Notes: generated from the sequence alone by a model not told the origin. DNA of 31,650 nucleotides from JBLNBU01 sp050260215 (GCA_050260215.1 JBLNBU010000172.1:1-31650); one strand, 5' to 3'; numbered from the stretch's first letter, positions 1 to 7,641 are shown. A program made the numbers and translations.

Positions 1-101
1 CTTTGAAGCCCCGCACAATCCGAATCGACACCAAGGCCCAGCCGAAATTTATCTACGGCATTTCCTACAAGGCGGCGTACGAAACCCCCACGAGGGGCGC
101 G

Positions 102-129
102 GGGGAGGGGCGTCCCCCTCGCCCTCCCC
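102..129. terminator. GC-rich stem-loop past the thioesterase stop
   Basis: The arm at 102-112 pairs with the arm at 120-129 through about ten G-C pairs with one bulged G, leaving a short C-rich loop. It lies 10 bases past the stop of the minus-strand thioesterase gene, so it could end that transcript. There is no clear U-tract on either side, so terminator function is only a suggestion. The rest of 1-139 shows no convincing gene. Confidence 0.3.
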
Positions 130-139
130 TTCCCGAATT

Positions 140-571
140 TCAGCGATATTTCTCCAGCACGGCCCGGACGTCGTCCGGGATCGGGCTGGGGCGCTGGTGA
201 TCGCGGTCGACGAAGACGTGGACCCAGTGGCCTTCGGCGGCCGCCTCGTCCGAGCCTTCGCCGAACAGTGCGATGCCGTAGCGGAGCGAACTGGTGCCCA
301 GGTGCTCGATCTTCAGCCCGGCGGTAACCTTCTCGGGCCAGGACAGCGGGCGGCGGAAGCGGCACAGGGATTCGGCCGCGAACGGGATGACCGCGGCCTT
401 GAACAGGTCCAGCCCGCACGGCCCCATCAGGAACTCGGCCACCGCGATCTCGAAGAAGCGATAGTACTCGACGTTGTTGACGTGCCCGAACATGTCGTTG
501 TCCGACCAGCGGGTCTGGATGGCGACGTGGTAGGGAAAGTCGGCCCGCCGGGCCAGCGGATTGTCGGCCAT
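140..571 (-). CDS. acyl-CoA thioesterase, hot-dog fold (4HBT family)
   Basis: A 143-residue protein of the 4-hydroxybenzoyl-CoA thioesterase/YbgC-like family, expected to hydrolyse acyl-CoA thioesters in the cytoplasm. The family signature lies at residues 21-41: R-W-S-D-N-D, then G-H-V-N-N and E-Y-Y, where an Asp (D24 or D26) and H30/N33 occupy the active-site region. The length is normal for a single hot-dog domain. The ATG at 571 overlaps the TGA of the upstream bdhA gene (TGATG), so the two are probably translationally coupled. I chose this start over an in-frame codon at 640 because the extra residues are an arginine-rich shadow of bdhA. The acyl substrate cannot be read from the sequence; the link to hydroxybutyrate metabolism comes from context only. 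Confidence 0.85.
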   Translation of the reverse strand: MADNPLARRADFPYHVAIQTRWSDNDMFGHVNNVEYYRFFEIAVAEFLMGPCGLDLFKAAVIPFAAESLCRFRRPLSWPEKVTAGLKIEHLGTSSLRYGIALFGEGSDEAAAEGHWVHVFVDRDHQRPSPIPDDVRAVLEKYR

Positions 572-1353
572 CACTGCGCCGTCCAGCCGCCGTCGATGGG
601 CAGCGCGGTGCCGGTCATGTTGGCGGCCGCCTCCGAGCACAGGAACACCGTCAGTTCGCCGATCTGCTCAGGGGTGGTGAAGCGCTTGGACGGCTGCTTC
701 TCGGACAGAAGGTCGCGGCCCGCCTGCGCGACCGGCACGCCTTGCGCGGCGGCGCGGGCGTCGATCTGCTTTTGCACCAGGGGCGTCAGCACCCAGCCCG
801 GGCAGATGGCGTTGCAGGTGATGCCGGTCTCGGCACATTCCAGCGCCACCACCTTGCTCAAGCCCACCAGCCCGTGCTTGGCGGCGATATAGGCCACCTT
901 GTTGATGGAGGCCACCAAGCCGTGGGCCGAGGCGATATTGACGATGCGGCCCCAGTTCTTCGCCTTCATCCCCGGCAGCGCGGTGCGCACGGTGTGGAAG
1001 GCCGAGGACAGGTTGACGGCGATCACCGCGTCCCAGCGGTCGGGGGCGAAATCCTCGACCGGGGCGACGTGCTGGATGCCGGCGTTGTTGACCAGGATGT
1101 CGCAGCCGCCCAGGCGCTTCTTCGCATCTTCGACCAGGTCGACGCAGCCCTGCGCGCTCGACAGGTCGGCGCCGTTGTAGGCGACCTCGACCCCGAATTC
1201 CTTGGCCATGCCGGCGCGCAGGGCCTCGATCTCGGCCCCGTCGCCAAAGCCGTTGAGCATCACCTTGGCGCCCTTGGCGGCCAGCGCGCGGGCCACGCCC
1301 AGCCCGATGCCGCTGGTCGATCCGGTGACGATGGCGCACTTACCCTGCAACAT
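571..1353 (-). CDS. bdhA: D-3-hydroxybutyrate dehydrogenase
   Basis: A 260-residue short-chain dehydrogenase that interconverts D-3-hydroxybutyrate and acetoacetate with NAD, a step in using polyhydroxybutyrate and ketone bodies. The Rossmann motif is T-G-S-T-S-G-I-G at residues 10-17, N-N-A-G is at 89-92, and the catalytic triad is S142, Y155, K159. The residues known to bind substrate in characterised bacterial enzymes are all at their expected numbers (Q94, H144, K152, W187, Q196), which makes this more specific than a generic SDR call. The C-terminus ends in the usual D-G-G-W-T. The ATG at 1353 has a strong AAGGGAG ribosome site. It is followed by the coupled thioesterase gene. A candidate promoter lies 31-59 bases upstream. 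Confidence 0.95.
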   Translation of the reverse strand: MLQGKCAIVTGSTSGIGLGVARALAAKGAKVMLNGFGDGAEIEALRAGMAKEFGVEVAYNGADLSSAQGCVDLVEDAKKRLGGCDILVNNAGIQHVAPVEDFAPDRWDAVIAVNLSSAFHTVRTALPGMKAKNWGRIVNIASAHGLVASINKVAYIAAKHGLVGLSKVVALECAETGITCNAICPGWVLTPLVQKQIDARAAAQGVPVAQAGRDLLSEKQPSKRFTTPEQIGELTVFLCSEAAANMTGTALPIDGGWTAQ

Positions 1354-1383
1354 GGCCGTTCTCCCTTCGCGATTGCAGCATCG

Positions 1384-1412
1384 GTGATAGCGCGGGGCAA
1401 AGCGGTACTCAA
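1384..1412 (-). promoter_or_regulatory. candidate sigma70 promoter for bdhA
   Basis: On the minus strand TTGAGT (1412-1407) is separated by exactly 17 bases from TATCAC (1389-1384), about 30 bases before the bdhA start. It sits just past the stop of the DUF1192 gene, so bdhA may be transcribed separately from it. Called by eye; it has not been scored. Confidence 0.45.
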
Positions 1413-1420
1413 GCGCCGAT

Positions 1421-1603
1421 TTAGCGCTTGAACAGCGCCTCGGCGCCGGCGCGCACGTCCTTCTTGGCGGCGATGGCGGCGCGGACCCGGACGATCTCTG
1501 CTTCCAGCGAGGCGATGTAGCCTTCCAACTCGGCCACCGACATGGGCTCGAGGTTGGGCCGGTCGACCGTCTTCTTGCGGGGTTCGAGTTCCTCGGGATC
1601 CAT
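1421..1603 (-). CDS. DUF1192 family small protein
   Basis: A 60-residue protein matching the alphaproteobacterial DUF1192 family. It has an acidic/basic start (M-D-P-E-E-L-E-P-R-K-K), a conserved P-x-S-V-A-E-L-E segment around residues 20-28, and a helical region rich in Glu, Arg and Ala that predicts a short coiled coil (residues 23-48). The function is unknown for the family; a small cytoplasmic adaptor is a guess. The ATG at 1603 follows a clear TTTGGAGGCG ribosome site. It is divergent from the quinone oxidoreductase at 1679, with 75 bases between the start codons, and lies upstream of bdhA on the same strand. Confidence 0.85.
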   Translation of the reverse strand: MDPEELEPRKKTVDRPNLEPMSVAELEGYIASLEAEIVRVRAAIAAKKDVRAGAEALFKR

Positions 1604-1618
1604 CTTTCGCCTCCAAAC

Positions 1619-1647
1619 TTGCCAAGGCGCCCTGAACGTACCAGATT
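1619..1647 (+). promoter_or_regulatory. weak candidate promoter for the quinone oxidoreductase
   Basis: TTGCCA at 1619-1624 and CAGATT at 1642-1647 are separated by 17 bases and lie 31 bases before the ATG at 1679. The -35 is fair and the -10 poor (three of six consensus bases), so this is a low-confidence call. Confidence 0.3.
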
Positions 1648-1678
1648 GGCCGCGCTGGTGACAGACGGGGGAAGGACA

Positions 1679-2671
1679 ATGCTGCCCGACAGCATGAGCT
1701 GCATCGAGATCTCGCGCCCGGGCCCGCCCGAGGTGCTGGTGCCCGCCACCCGGCCCGTGCCCCGGCCCGGCCCCGGCGAGGTGCTGATCAAGGTCGCCGC
1801 CGCCGGCATCAACCGTCCCGACGTACTGCAGCGCCAGGGCGCCTATCCGGCCCCGCCCGGCGCCTCGGACCTGCCCGGCCTGGAAGTGGCCGGCACCGTG
1901 TTCGCCGTCGGCGAAGGCGTCGCCACCCCGCGCATCGGCGAGGAGGTCTGCGCCCTGGTCCCCGGCGGCGGCTATGCCGAGTACTGCACCACCGACGCCC
2001 GCCTGTGCCTGCCGCCGCCCTTCGACTACGACATGGTGCGCGCCGCGGCCCTGCCCGAGACATTCTTCACCGTCTGGCACAACGTGTTCGAGCGCGGGCG
2101 CCTGGCCCGCGGAGAGAGCTTGCTGGTCCACGGCGGCGCCTCGGGCATCGGCACCACCGCCATCCAGATGGCGGCGGCGCTGGGGGCGACCGTGTTCGCC
2201 ACCGCCGGCGGGCCGGCCAAGTGCAAGGCATGCCGCGAACTGGGCGCCGAGCGGGCCATCGACTACCTTGCCGAGGACTTCGTCGAGGTGGTGAAGTCCC
2301 TGACCGGCGGCAAGGGCGTCGACGTCATCCTGGACATGGTCGGCGGCGACTACATCCCGCGCAACGTCAAGGCATTGGCCGCCGACGGCCGGCTGGTGTC
2401 GATCGCCTACCTGCGCGGGGCCACGGTCGAGCTGAACTTCATGCCGATCATGCTCAAGCGCCTGACCATCACCGGCTCGACGCTCCGGCCCCAGTCCAAC
2501 GACCGCAAGGCCGAAATGGCCCACGGCCTGCACGAGAAGGTGTGGCCGCTGCTTTCCGAGGGCCGCATCAAGCCCATCATCCACGCCACCTTCCCGCTGG
2601 CGAAGGCGGCGGAGGCCCATGCGCTGATGGAGAGCAACACCCATATCGGCAAGATCGTCCTGACCCTCTGA
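1679..2671 (+). CDS. NAD(P)H quinone oxidoreductase, QOR/PIG3 type
   Basis: A 330-residue zinc-independent medium-chain oxidoreductase, expected to reduce quinones or related electrophiles with NADPH in the cytoplasm. The GroES-like N-terminal half contains N-R-P-D-V-L-Q-R-Q-G (residues 45-54) and P-G-L-E-V-A-G (66-72). The nucleotide fold carries H-G-G-A-S-G-I-G at 151-158. The S-T-L-R segment at 267-270 and the absence of zinc-binding cysteines are typical of the PIG3/TP53I3-like branch. The ATG at 1679 is preceded by GGGGGAAGG. An internal ATG six codons later lacks a good ribosome site. It stands alone on the plus strand, divergent from DUF1192. The physiological quinone is unknown. Confidence 0.88.
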   Translation: MLPDSMSCIEISRPGPPEVLVPATRPVPRPGPGEVLIKVAAAGINRPDVLQRQGAYPAPPGASDLPGLEVAGTVFAVGEGVATPRIGEEVCALVPGGGYAEYCTTDARLCLPPPFDYDMVRAAALPETFFTVWHNVFERGRLARGESLLVHGGASGIGTTAIQMAAALGATVFATAGGPAKCKACRELGAERAIDYLAEDFVEVVKSLTGGKGVDVILDMVGGDYIPRNVKALAADGRLVSIAYLRGATVELNFMPIMLKRLTITGSTLRPQSNDRKAEMAHGLHEKVWPLLSEGRIKPIIHATFPLAKAAEAHALMESNTHIGKIVLTL

Positions 2672-2689
2672 CCGACACCCGATAGCGGT

Positions 2690-2718
2690 TTGACCGGCGG
2701 AAAGTTCGCCCCTATAAC
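2690..2718 (+). promoter_or_regulatory. strong sigma70-type promoter for trcR
   Basis: TTGACC at 2690-2695 and TATAAC at 2713-2718 are separated by exactly 17 bases, close to consensus in a genome where TA-rich hexamers are rare. Transcription would begin near 2725, giving a leader of about 70 bases before the ATG at 2797. This is the clearest promoter in the window and suggests strong, perhaps constitutive, expression of trcR. Confidence 0.75.
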
Positions 2719-2796
2719 TACGGGCGCATCCCCCAAGGGGTGGGATGGCGTTCGTCCCGTGCTGGTCCGCCAGAAGTCCAGATTAGGAGAGGTTTC

Positions 2797-3399
2797 ATGG
2801 CTCTGCCGCTCATGCCCAAGGCAACCGCCGTGTGGCTCGTCGAGAACACCGCGTTGACCTTCGAGCAGATCGCCGAGTTCTGCGGGCTGCATGCCCTCGA
2901 GGTGCAGGCCATCGCCGACGGCGAAGTGGCGACCGGCATCGTCGGCCTGGACCCGGTAGCCAACGGCCAGCTGACCCGCGGCGAGATCGAGCGCTGCGAA
3001 GCCGATGCCGACGGGTCGTTGCGCATCAACGTCACCGACGTCCCCCAGCCGCGCGCCAAGCCCAAGGGCGCCCGCTATACGCCGGTGTCCAAGCGCCAGG
3101 ACCGTCCCGACGCCATCGCCTGGATCCTGAAGCACCACCCCGAGCTGTCGGACGCCCAGATCTCCAAGCTGATCGGCACCACCAAGCCGACCATCCAGTC
3201 GGTGCGCGACAAGACCCACTGGAACGCCACCAACATCAAGCCGCGCAACCCGGTGACGCTGGGCCTGTGCTCGGAAGCCGAGCTGGAGAAGGCCGTCGCC
3301 CTGGCGCGCCCGCGCGGCGGCGTCCGCATCGAGGCAATGGAAGACGGCGAGCACGCCCACGACCATGGGCACGAGCACGGCCACGAGCACGGCGAATAG
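2797..3399 (+). CDS. trcR: cell-cycle transcriptional regulator TrcR (DUF1013)
   Basis: A 200-residue DUF1013 protein. In Caulobacter the family member TrcR associates with RNA polymerase and influences cell-cycle gene expression, and the family is widespread in alphaproteobacteria. Two helix-turn-helix-like segments are visible: T-F-E-Q-I-A-E-F-C-G around residues 21-45, and L-S-D-A-Q-I-S-K-L-I-G around 117-140. Between them is a basic linker (residues 86-104). The ATG at 2797 has a TTAGGAGAGG ribosome site. Odd feature: the last 15 residues carry seven histidines alternating with Asp, Glu and Gly (H186-H198), a likely metal-binding tail. It is followed by a glycine-zipper lipoprotein behind its own leader. 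Confidence 0.9.
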   Translation: MALPLMPKATAVWLVENTALTFEQIAEFCGLHALEVQAIADGEVATGIVGLDPVANGQLTRGEIERCEADADGSLRINVTDVPQPRAKPKGARYTPVSKRQDRPDAIAWILKHHPELSDAQISKLIGTTKPTIQSVRDKTHWNATNIKPRNPVTLGLCSEAELEKAVALARPRGGVRIEAMEDGEHAHDHGHEHGHEHGE

Positions 3400-3460
3400 T
3401 CCGCCTCTTTTTCGCCGTTTTGCCACCTACATTTCGCCCGATTGGGCAGATATATACGAG

Positions 3461-3499
3461 AACGGTCCCGCAGCATTGGCGGGGCCGTTTTCGGTTTTT
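3461..3499 (+). terminator. hairpin with U-tract directly before the lipoprotein RBS
   Basis: The arms at 3461-3471 and 3479-3489 form an 11-bp stem (one G-U pair) with a 7-base loop. TTTT and then TTTTT follow, the form of an intrinsic terminator. It would end the trcR transcript. The U-tract stops at the very edge of the GGAGGAG ribosome site (3500-3506) of the next gene, so any transcript for that gene starting upstream must read through it. It could be a terminator, an attenuator or a 5' leader hairpin. Confidence 0.6.
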
Positions 3500-3509
3500 G
3501 GAGGAGACC

Positions 3510-4019
3510 ATGCGCAAGCTTGCTGTGGCCGCGGCCCTGTCCCTCTCGCTCGCCGCCTGCGCCCAGCCGGGCGGTTACGGCAGCAGCGGGGGCACCAATC
3601 CCGGCGGTTTCGGACTGAACAAGACCACCGGCGGCGCCGTGCTCGGCGGCATCGGCGGCGGCCTGGCCGGCTCGCAGTTCGGCCATGGCTCGGGCAAGCT
3701 GGCGGCGACCGCGGCCGGCACCATCCTGGGCGCCCTGGTCGGCGGTTCGGTGGGCTCTTCGCTGGACCGCGCCGACGAGATGTACGCCAACCGCGCCGGC
3801 CAGCAGGCGTTCGAAAGCGCCCCCACCGGCCGCTCCATCGCCTGGAGCAACCCCGACAGCGGGCATTCCGGCCAGATCGTGCCGACGCGGACCTTCGAGC
3901 CGCAGCCCGGCCAGTACTGCCGCGAATACCAGCAGACCGTCATGGTCGGCGGCCAGCAGCAGCAAAGCTTCGGCACCGCCTGCCGCCAGCCCGACGGCAG
4001 CTGGAAGGTGGTGAACTAA
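3510..4019 (+). CDS. glycine-zipper outer-membrane lipoprotein, 17 kDa antigen-like
   Basis: A 169-residue lipoprotein resembling the Rickettsia 17 kDa surface antigen family. A lipoprotein signal peptide ends in the lipobox L-A-A-C, with C17 as the lipidated residue. Residues 36-85 form a glycine-zipper region with repeated G-G-x-x-G-G spacing, which usually packs as two short membrane-inserting helices. The C-terminal domain has C137-R-E-Y and T-A-C158-R-Q-P-D-G-S-W, typical of the family and possibly disulfide-linked. The ATG at 3510 has a strong GGAGGAG site 4 bases upstream. It probably acts in the outer membrane or its inner face; the exact role is unknown. Confidence 0.85.
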   Translation: MRKLAVAAALSLSLAACAQPGGYGSSGGTNPGGFGLNKTTGGAVLGGIGGGLAGSQFGHGSGKLAATAAGTILGALVGGSVGSSLDRADEMYANRAGQQAFESAPTGRSIAWSNPDSGHSGQIVPTRTFEPQPGQYCREYQQTVMVGGQQQQSFGTACRQPDGSWKVVN

Positions 4020-4028
4020 GCCCAAAAG

Positions 4029-4065
4029 GAAGCGAGCCCTCTTCCGCTGGGAGAGGGGTCGCTTC
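4029..4065. terminator. bidirectional terminator between convergent genes
   Basis: The arms at 4029-4042 and 4052-4065 form a stem of about 14 bp with one mismatch. It lies between the lipoprotein stop at 4019 and the minus-strand stop at 4068. On the minus strand the stem is followed by CCTTTTGG, a short U-rich tail. On the plus strand the tail is weak. Confidence 0.5.
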
Positions 4066-4067
4066 GG

Positions 4068-4403
4068 TCAGTGATTTGTTTGGAAGCTGACCATCAGCAG
4101 ACCCGCGGCGCCGTAGAGCATGAGAAGGCCGGCGGCGGCGATGAGGGCGATGGCAAGGACGGCCTTCGAAAGCCGGTCGGAGAAGGCCGCGCACAGGGCC
4201 GCCGCCACCGCAGCCAGCAGTGGCGCGGCGTATTCGCCCAAGGTCGTCCCCAGGCGGTCGCGCAAGGCGGCCTCGTACAGCACCCCGCCGCGCAGGCGCC
4301 AGGGGAAGGTCAGGTAGAAATCATAGGCGGCGATGGCCAGGATGAGGGCGATGGTGGTGGGCGCCACCACCTTCAGCGCCCGGGCGAGGATTGCCTTGTC
4401 CAT
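4068..4403 (-). CDS. small three-helix membrane protein, unknown function
   Basis: A 111-residue hydrophobic protein that I do not recognise. Three membrane segments can be read at about residues 13-33, 58-75 and 79-107, joined by short charged loops including a W-R-L-R-G-G stretch and a D-R-L-S-K turn. The ATG at 4403 is only two bases past the TAG of the upstream AsmA/YhdP-like gene, so the two are almost certainly cotranscribed. Codon use is like that of its neighbours. It could be an inner-membrane partner of the large envelope protein, but nothing in its sequence proves this. Confidence 0.7.
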   Translation of the reverse strand: MDKAILARALKVVAPTTIALILAIAAYDFYLTFPWRLRGGVLYEAALRDRLGTTLGEYAAPLLAAVAAALCAAFSDRLSKAVLAIALIAAAGLLMLYGAAGLLMVSFQTNH

Positions 4404-4405
4404 GC

Positions 4406-7400
4406 CTATTCCCCCCCCTTCTGCTTGCGGGCGTCCGTCTCGTTCCCGGTGTCGAAGATGTTGAACATCTTGCGCAGGAAGCCCGGAGTCAGCACCGACA
4501 GCGGGTTGACCATCACGTCAGGGGCGGCCGACGGCCCCTTCATGCTGTAGTTGAAGGCCAGGATGCCGCCGCCCTTCTCGCCGCCGGTGACCAGCCAGCC
4601 GAGCACGGGGATGTTGCCCAGCACCGAATTGAGCACGTAGGCCGGCACCACGGTGCCTTCCAGCGCCAGCACGCTGCGGTCGGTATCCAACTGGCCGCGC
4701 GCGGTCAGGCCAAGGGCGGGGCCATAGGCGCGGGCGTCACGCACCTCCAGCAGGCCGTCGGTCAGGGTGAACGGCGCTTCGAGCGACGAGAACGACACGC
4801 CCTCGCCCTGCAGCAGGTCGACGACACCGGCCAGCGCCGCCACGGTCAGCAGGCGAGCCAGCGCCGGGGCGTTGCGGATGTGGTAGTCCGAGATGCGCGC
4901 CGTGCCCACCGCCGGCTGGGTTTCCTTGGCGTCGTCGAAGGCGCCGGTGATCTCGAGCTTGCCGCCGGTGAGGTCGTCATAGAAGTCGAAGGCGCGAAGC
5001 ACCCCGCCGGCATCTTCGGAAACGACGGTGAACGAGCGCTTCTGCGGCCCGCCGGGCTGCATCACCGCGGTCAGGGTCTTGCCCGACGACAGCGTGCCCT
5101 TGAGCGTCAGCGCCCGCCACACCTCGGCATTGCGCTGCAGGTTGACGGTGGCCCCGGCCAGCGAGCCCTTGTCCGATAGCCACAGGGTGCGGGCCGAGAT
5201 CGCCACGGACATGGGCGGCAGTTCGTCCTTGGCGGCCTTGTCCTTGGGCCTGTCGGCACCCTTCGAGCCCTTCACCGCCGGCTGGGCGTCGAAGCTGGCG
5301 CCGCGGAAGGCGATGTCGAAGCCGGGCTCGGCCGGCCGGAAGGTCAGGCTGCCCTCGCCGTCGGTGCGGCCATAGGCCAGCTTCTGGAAATCCACCCGCT
5401 TCGCCGAGCCGTCGGAATTGAACGACACCGCGCCGCGGGTGGTCAGGTCGCCGGCCGTCACCACGAAGCGCGGCACCGCGGCCAGCTTGCGCTTGTCCAG
5501 CCGCACCGCCACCTCGGCGACGCCGGGCTTGCCCGGTTCCTTGGTCCAGCCCAGGCCGGGCAGGCTCATGGCGGCACCTGCCAGGTCGACACGGGCCTCC
5601 AACTCTGCCTTGCCGCCGTCCTGGAAGGTGGCGACCACCGCGGCGGCGACCGGGCCGGCCAGAAACGGCGAGACGAAGGGCGGCCCCTCCAGCCCCAGCG
5701 AGCGGCGCTGGTCCTCGTCGACGGCGGGCGCCTGCAACTGGTAGCGGCTGCGGAAGGCCACGCCCTTGGAGCCGAAGTTCTCGTGCCACTTCAGCTCGGC
5801 CGGAATGGTGCCCAAAACCACCGGCCCGACCGCATCCATGCCCTTGCCGTCCACGTCCAATTCAAGGGTGCCGCCGGTCATGTCCAACCCCATCAGCACC
5901 TTGGGGATGGAGGCGTTCTTCAGCGAGGCGTGGGCATTGATGCCCACCTGGTCGAGACGAAGGTCGTGGGACAGCGGGAACTTGAAGCGCACCTTGGTGG
6001 TCGACTCGCCGCCCACCTGTCCCGGCTCGATGCCCAGCGCACGAGCGTACTGCAGCGGCTTGTGGTCGATCAGGCGCAGCGCGTCGGCGGTCGGGCCGGT
6101 GACCACCAGCTCGATGTCGGCGGACTGGTCGTCCTTGTCCAGGCCAGACAGGATGATGGTGCCGTCGCGGACCTTCAGCCCCGTCACCTCGCCGCTTTTC
6201 ACCCCGATGCGGAAGGTCGAAGCGTCGAAGGTACAAACGCCGTCGACCTTGGCGACGGGCGGCATGGGGCGCAGGTATTCGACCAGCACGCCTTCGGGGT
6301 GGATCTCGCCGCCGATGTGGTCGATGGCCACGTCGTCGAAATTCCCCGAGTCCGAGTGGGCCGACAGGGTGGCGCGGGCCTCGTGGACGATGCCCTTGGA
6401 CAGGTTGGTGGTCACCCAGTCGCGGGCATTGTCGGCCAAGCCCTTCGGCCACAGCTCGGGCAGCTGGTCGATCGGCACCTCGCGCACGACCGCGTCGGCC
6501 TTGACCGTGGCCGGGCCGCCAAGGCCGTCGACCACCGCCGACAGGCTGGCCGTGGGCCCGCCCAGGTCGAACCACAGTTCGTCCAGGTCCAGGCGCTTCA
6601 TCCCTTCGGTGATGCGGCCGCGCAAGGACGCCTGGGAGATGCGCTGGTCCACCGCCAGGGGGGCCGCCAGCACCACCCGCCCGGCCCCGCCCGACAGGTC
6701 GAAGGTCAGGCCGGTCAGGCCGCTGCCGGCAACGTAGCCCGCACGCACCGTGCCCGACAGCGGCAGGTCCAGGGCGGCCAGCGGGGCCATGGCGCCGCCC
6801 AGCCGGGCCAGGCTGGCCAGGCGGATGTCGCGGACCTTCAGCTCGCCGTCGACCGCCTGGTCGGCGCGGCGCCACAGGGCGGACAGCTCGACGCTGCCGC
6901 GGTCGCCGGCCAGATCGATCTCGGCCTTGCCGTCGGCCTTCAGCCCCTGGGGCACGCGGCGCACGGCGATGCCGACGCGCGGAGCCTCCCAGCGCACGCC
7001 CAGCGCCTGGTCGTCGACGGTCAGCCGTGCGTCCTCGATGGCGAACAGCTGCAGGTGGCGCCCGGGGCGCGACGGGTCGGGCGCCCCCATCAGGGCGTCC
7101 TCGATCTGGCCCAGCACCTCTTCCAGCGCCATTTCGGCGGACTGGCTGCCCATGCCCCACTGCAACCGGCCGGACGGGTCGCGCACCAGGGTCAGCTCGG
7201 GCCGGTTGAGGCGGATGCGGTTGGGGGCCAGCACGCCCTGCAGCAGGGCGCGGCCGTTGATGGACAGGGCCATCTCGGGGACCGAGGCGATGGGCTCGGT
7301 CCCTTGCGCATACAGGCGGACGTCGCGGGCGCGCAGCTCGAGCATGCGGCCGTCGGCCAGCGCCAGCACGGTGGTGTCCAGGCGCACGGTGTACGACCCG

Positions 7401-7558
7401 TCGCGGGCGGTCAGCGCGTCCTCGATATAGGGTGTCAGGAAGTCGAGCTTGACCGGCCCGGAAGACAGGCGCCAGGCAAGCACCGGCACCGCGATCAAAA
7501 GACCGGCGACGAGGCCCCCAAGAAGCTTGAACAGACTTCTAACGGCGCCGTGGACCAC
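4406..7558 (-). CDS. AsmA/YhdP-like envelope lipid transport protein
   Basis: A 1050-residue protein of the AsmA/YhdP (DUF3971 and AsmA-like C-terminal) superfamily. These are inner-membrane-anchored bridge-like proteins implicated in moving phospholipids across the periplasm. One N-terminal membrane helix lies at about residues 8-29. The rest is a long beta-rich periplasmic region with many repeated D-G-x-A/L strands. The C-terminal segment has N-P-L-S-V-L-T-P-G-F-L-R, typical of the family end. The start is a GTG at 7558; the frame is closed by a stop five codons upstream and no ATG is better placed, so the start is likely but lacks a strong ribosome site. It is divergent from glnE and cotranscribed with the small membrane protein. 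The true substrate is not evident. Confidence 0.8.
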   Translation of the reverse strand: MVHGAVRSLFKLLGGLVAGLLIAVPVLAWRLSSGPVKLDFLTPYIEDALTARDGSYTVRLDTTVLALADGRMLELRARDVRLYAQGTEPIASVPEMALSINGRALLQGVLAPNRIRLNRPELTLVRDPSGRLQWGMGSQSAEMALEEVLGQIEDALMGAPDPSRPGRHLQLFAIEDARLTVDDQALGVRWEAPRVGIAVRRVPQGLKADGKAEIDLAGDRGSVELSALWRRADQAVDGELKVRDIRLASLARLGGAMAPLAALDLPLSGTVRAGYVAGSGLTGLTFDLSGGAGRVVLAAPLAVDQRISQASLRGRITEGMKRLDLDELWFDLGGPTASLSAVVDGLGGPATVKADAVVREVPIDQLPELWPKGLADNARDWVTTNLSKGIVHEARATLSAHSDSGNFDDVAIDHIGGEIHPEGVLVEYLRPMPPVAKVDGVCTFDASTFRIGVKSGEVTGLKVRDGTIILSGLDKDDQSADIELVVTGPTADALRLIDHKPLQYARALGIEPGQVGGESTTKVRFKFPLSHDLRLDQVGINAHASLKNASIPKVLMGLDMTGGTLELDVDGKGMDAVGPVVLGTIPAELKWHENFGSKGVAFRSRYQLQAPAVDEDQRRSLGLEGPPFVSPFLAGPVAAAVVATFQDGGKAELEARVDLAGAAMSLPGLGWTKEPGKPGVAEVAVRLDKRKLAAVPRFVVTAGDLTTRGAVSFNSDGSAKRVDFQKLAYGRTDGEGSLTFRPAEPGFDIAFRGASFDAQPAVKGSKGADRPKDKAAKDELPPMSVAISARTLWLSDKGSLAGATVNLQRNAEVWRALTLKGTLSSGKTLTAVMQPGGPQKRSFTVVSEDAGGVLRAFDFYDDLTGGKLEITGAFDDAKETQPAVGTARISDYHIRNAPALARLLTVAALAGVVDLLQGEGVSFSSLEAPFTLTDGLLEVRDARAYGPALGLTARGQLDTDRSVLALEGTVVPAYVLNSVLGNIPVLGWLVTGGEKGGGILAFNYSMKGPSAAPDVMVNPLSVLTPGFLRKMFNIFDTGNETDARKQKGGE

Positions 7559-7597
7559 CCGGACCCACCATCATCTTCGACTTGACCCCTGCCCCCT

Positions 7598-7615
7598 GCT
7601 TCACCAGTGTGAAGC
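7598..7615. promoter_or_regulatory. palindrome between the divergent yhdP-like and glnE genes
   Basis: A perfect inverted repeat, GCTTCAC then four bases then GTGAAGC, sits in the 83-bp gap between the divergent start codons. It lies 11 bases past a TTGACC hexamer (7582-7587) that could serve as a -35 for glnE, although no good -10 follows. It may be a regulator binding site or a small RNA hairpin in the glnE leader. Confidence 0.35.
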
Positions 7616-7641
7616 AATCACAACGCCCGGGAACGCACAAG

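Noticed and set aside
3..200. Short plus-strand open frame at the left edge
   Set aside because: Starts at a TTG at the edge, becomes a proline/arginine-rich low-complexity stretch and runs over the thioesterase gene. It could hold the tail of a gene from outside, but nothing supports it.
1421..2644. Minus-strand open frame opposite the quinone oxidoreductase
   Set aside because: Only its last 60 codons (the DUF1192 protein) are real; the rest is antisense shadow.
3352..3390. His/Glu/Gly repeat as a DNA repeat element
   Set aside because: The repeat of CACGAGCACGG-like units is in frame and explained by the histidine-rich tail of TrcR.
5783..7585. Long plus-strand open frame of 600 codons
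   Set aside because: Lies antisense to the AsmA/YhdP-like gene; its product is an Arg/Gln/Gly/Ala/His-rich shadow typical of high-GC DNA.
7582..7641. N-terminal extension of GlnE from a TTG start
   Set aside because: The 20 extra residues do not look like the family and the segment contains the palindrome and a possible -35, so it is more likely a leader.
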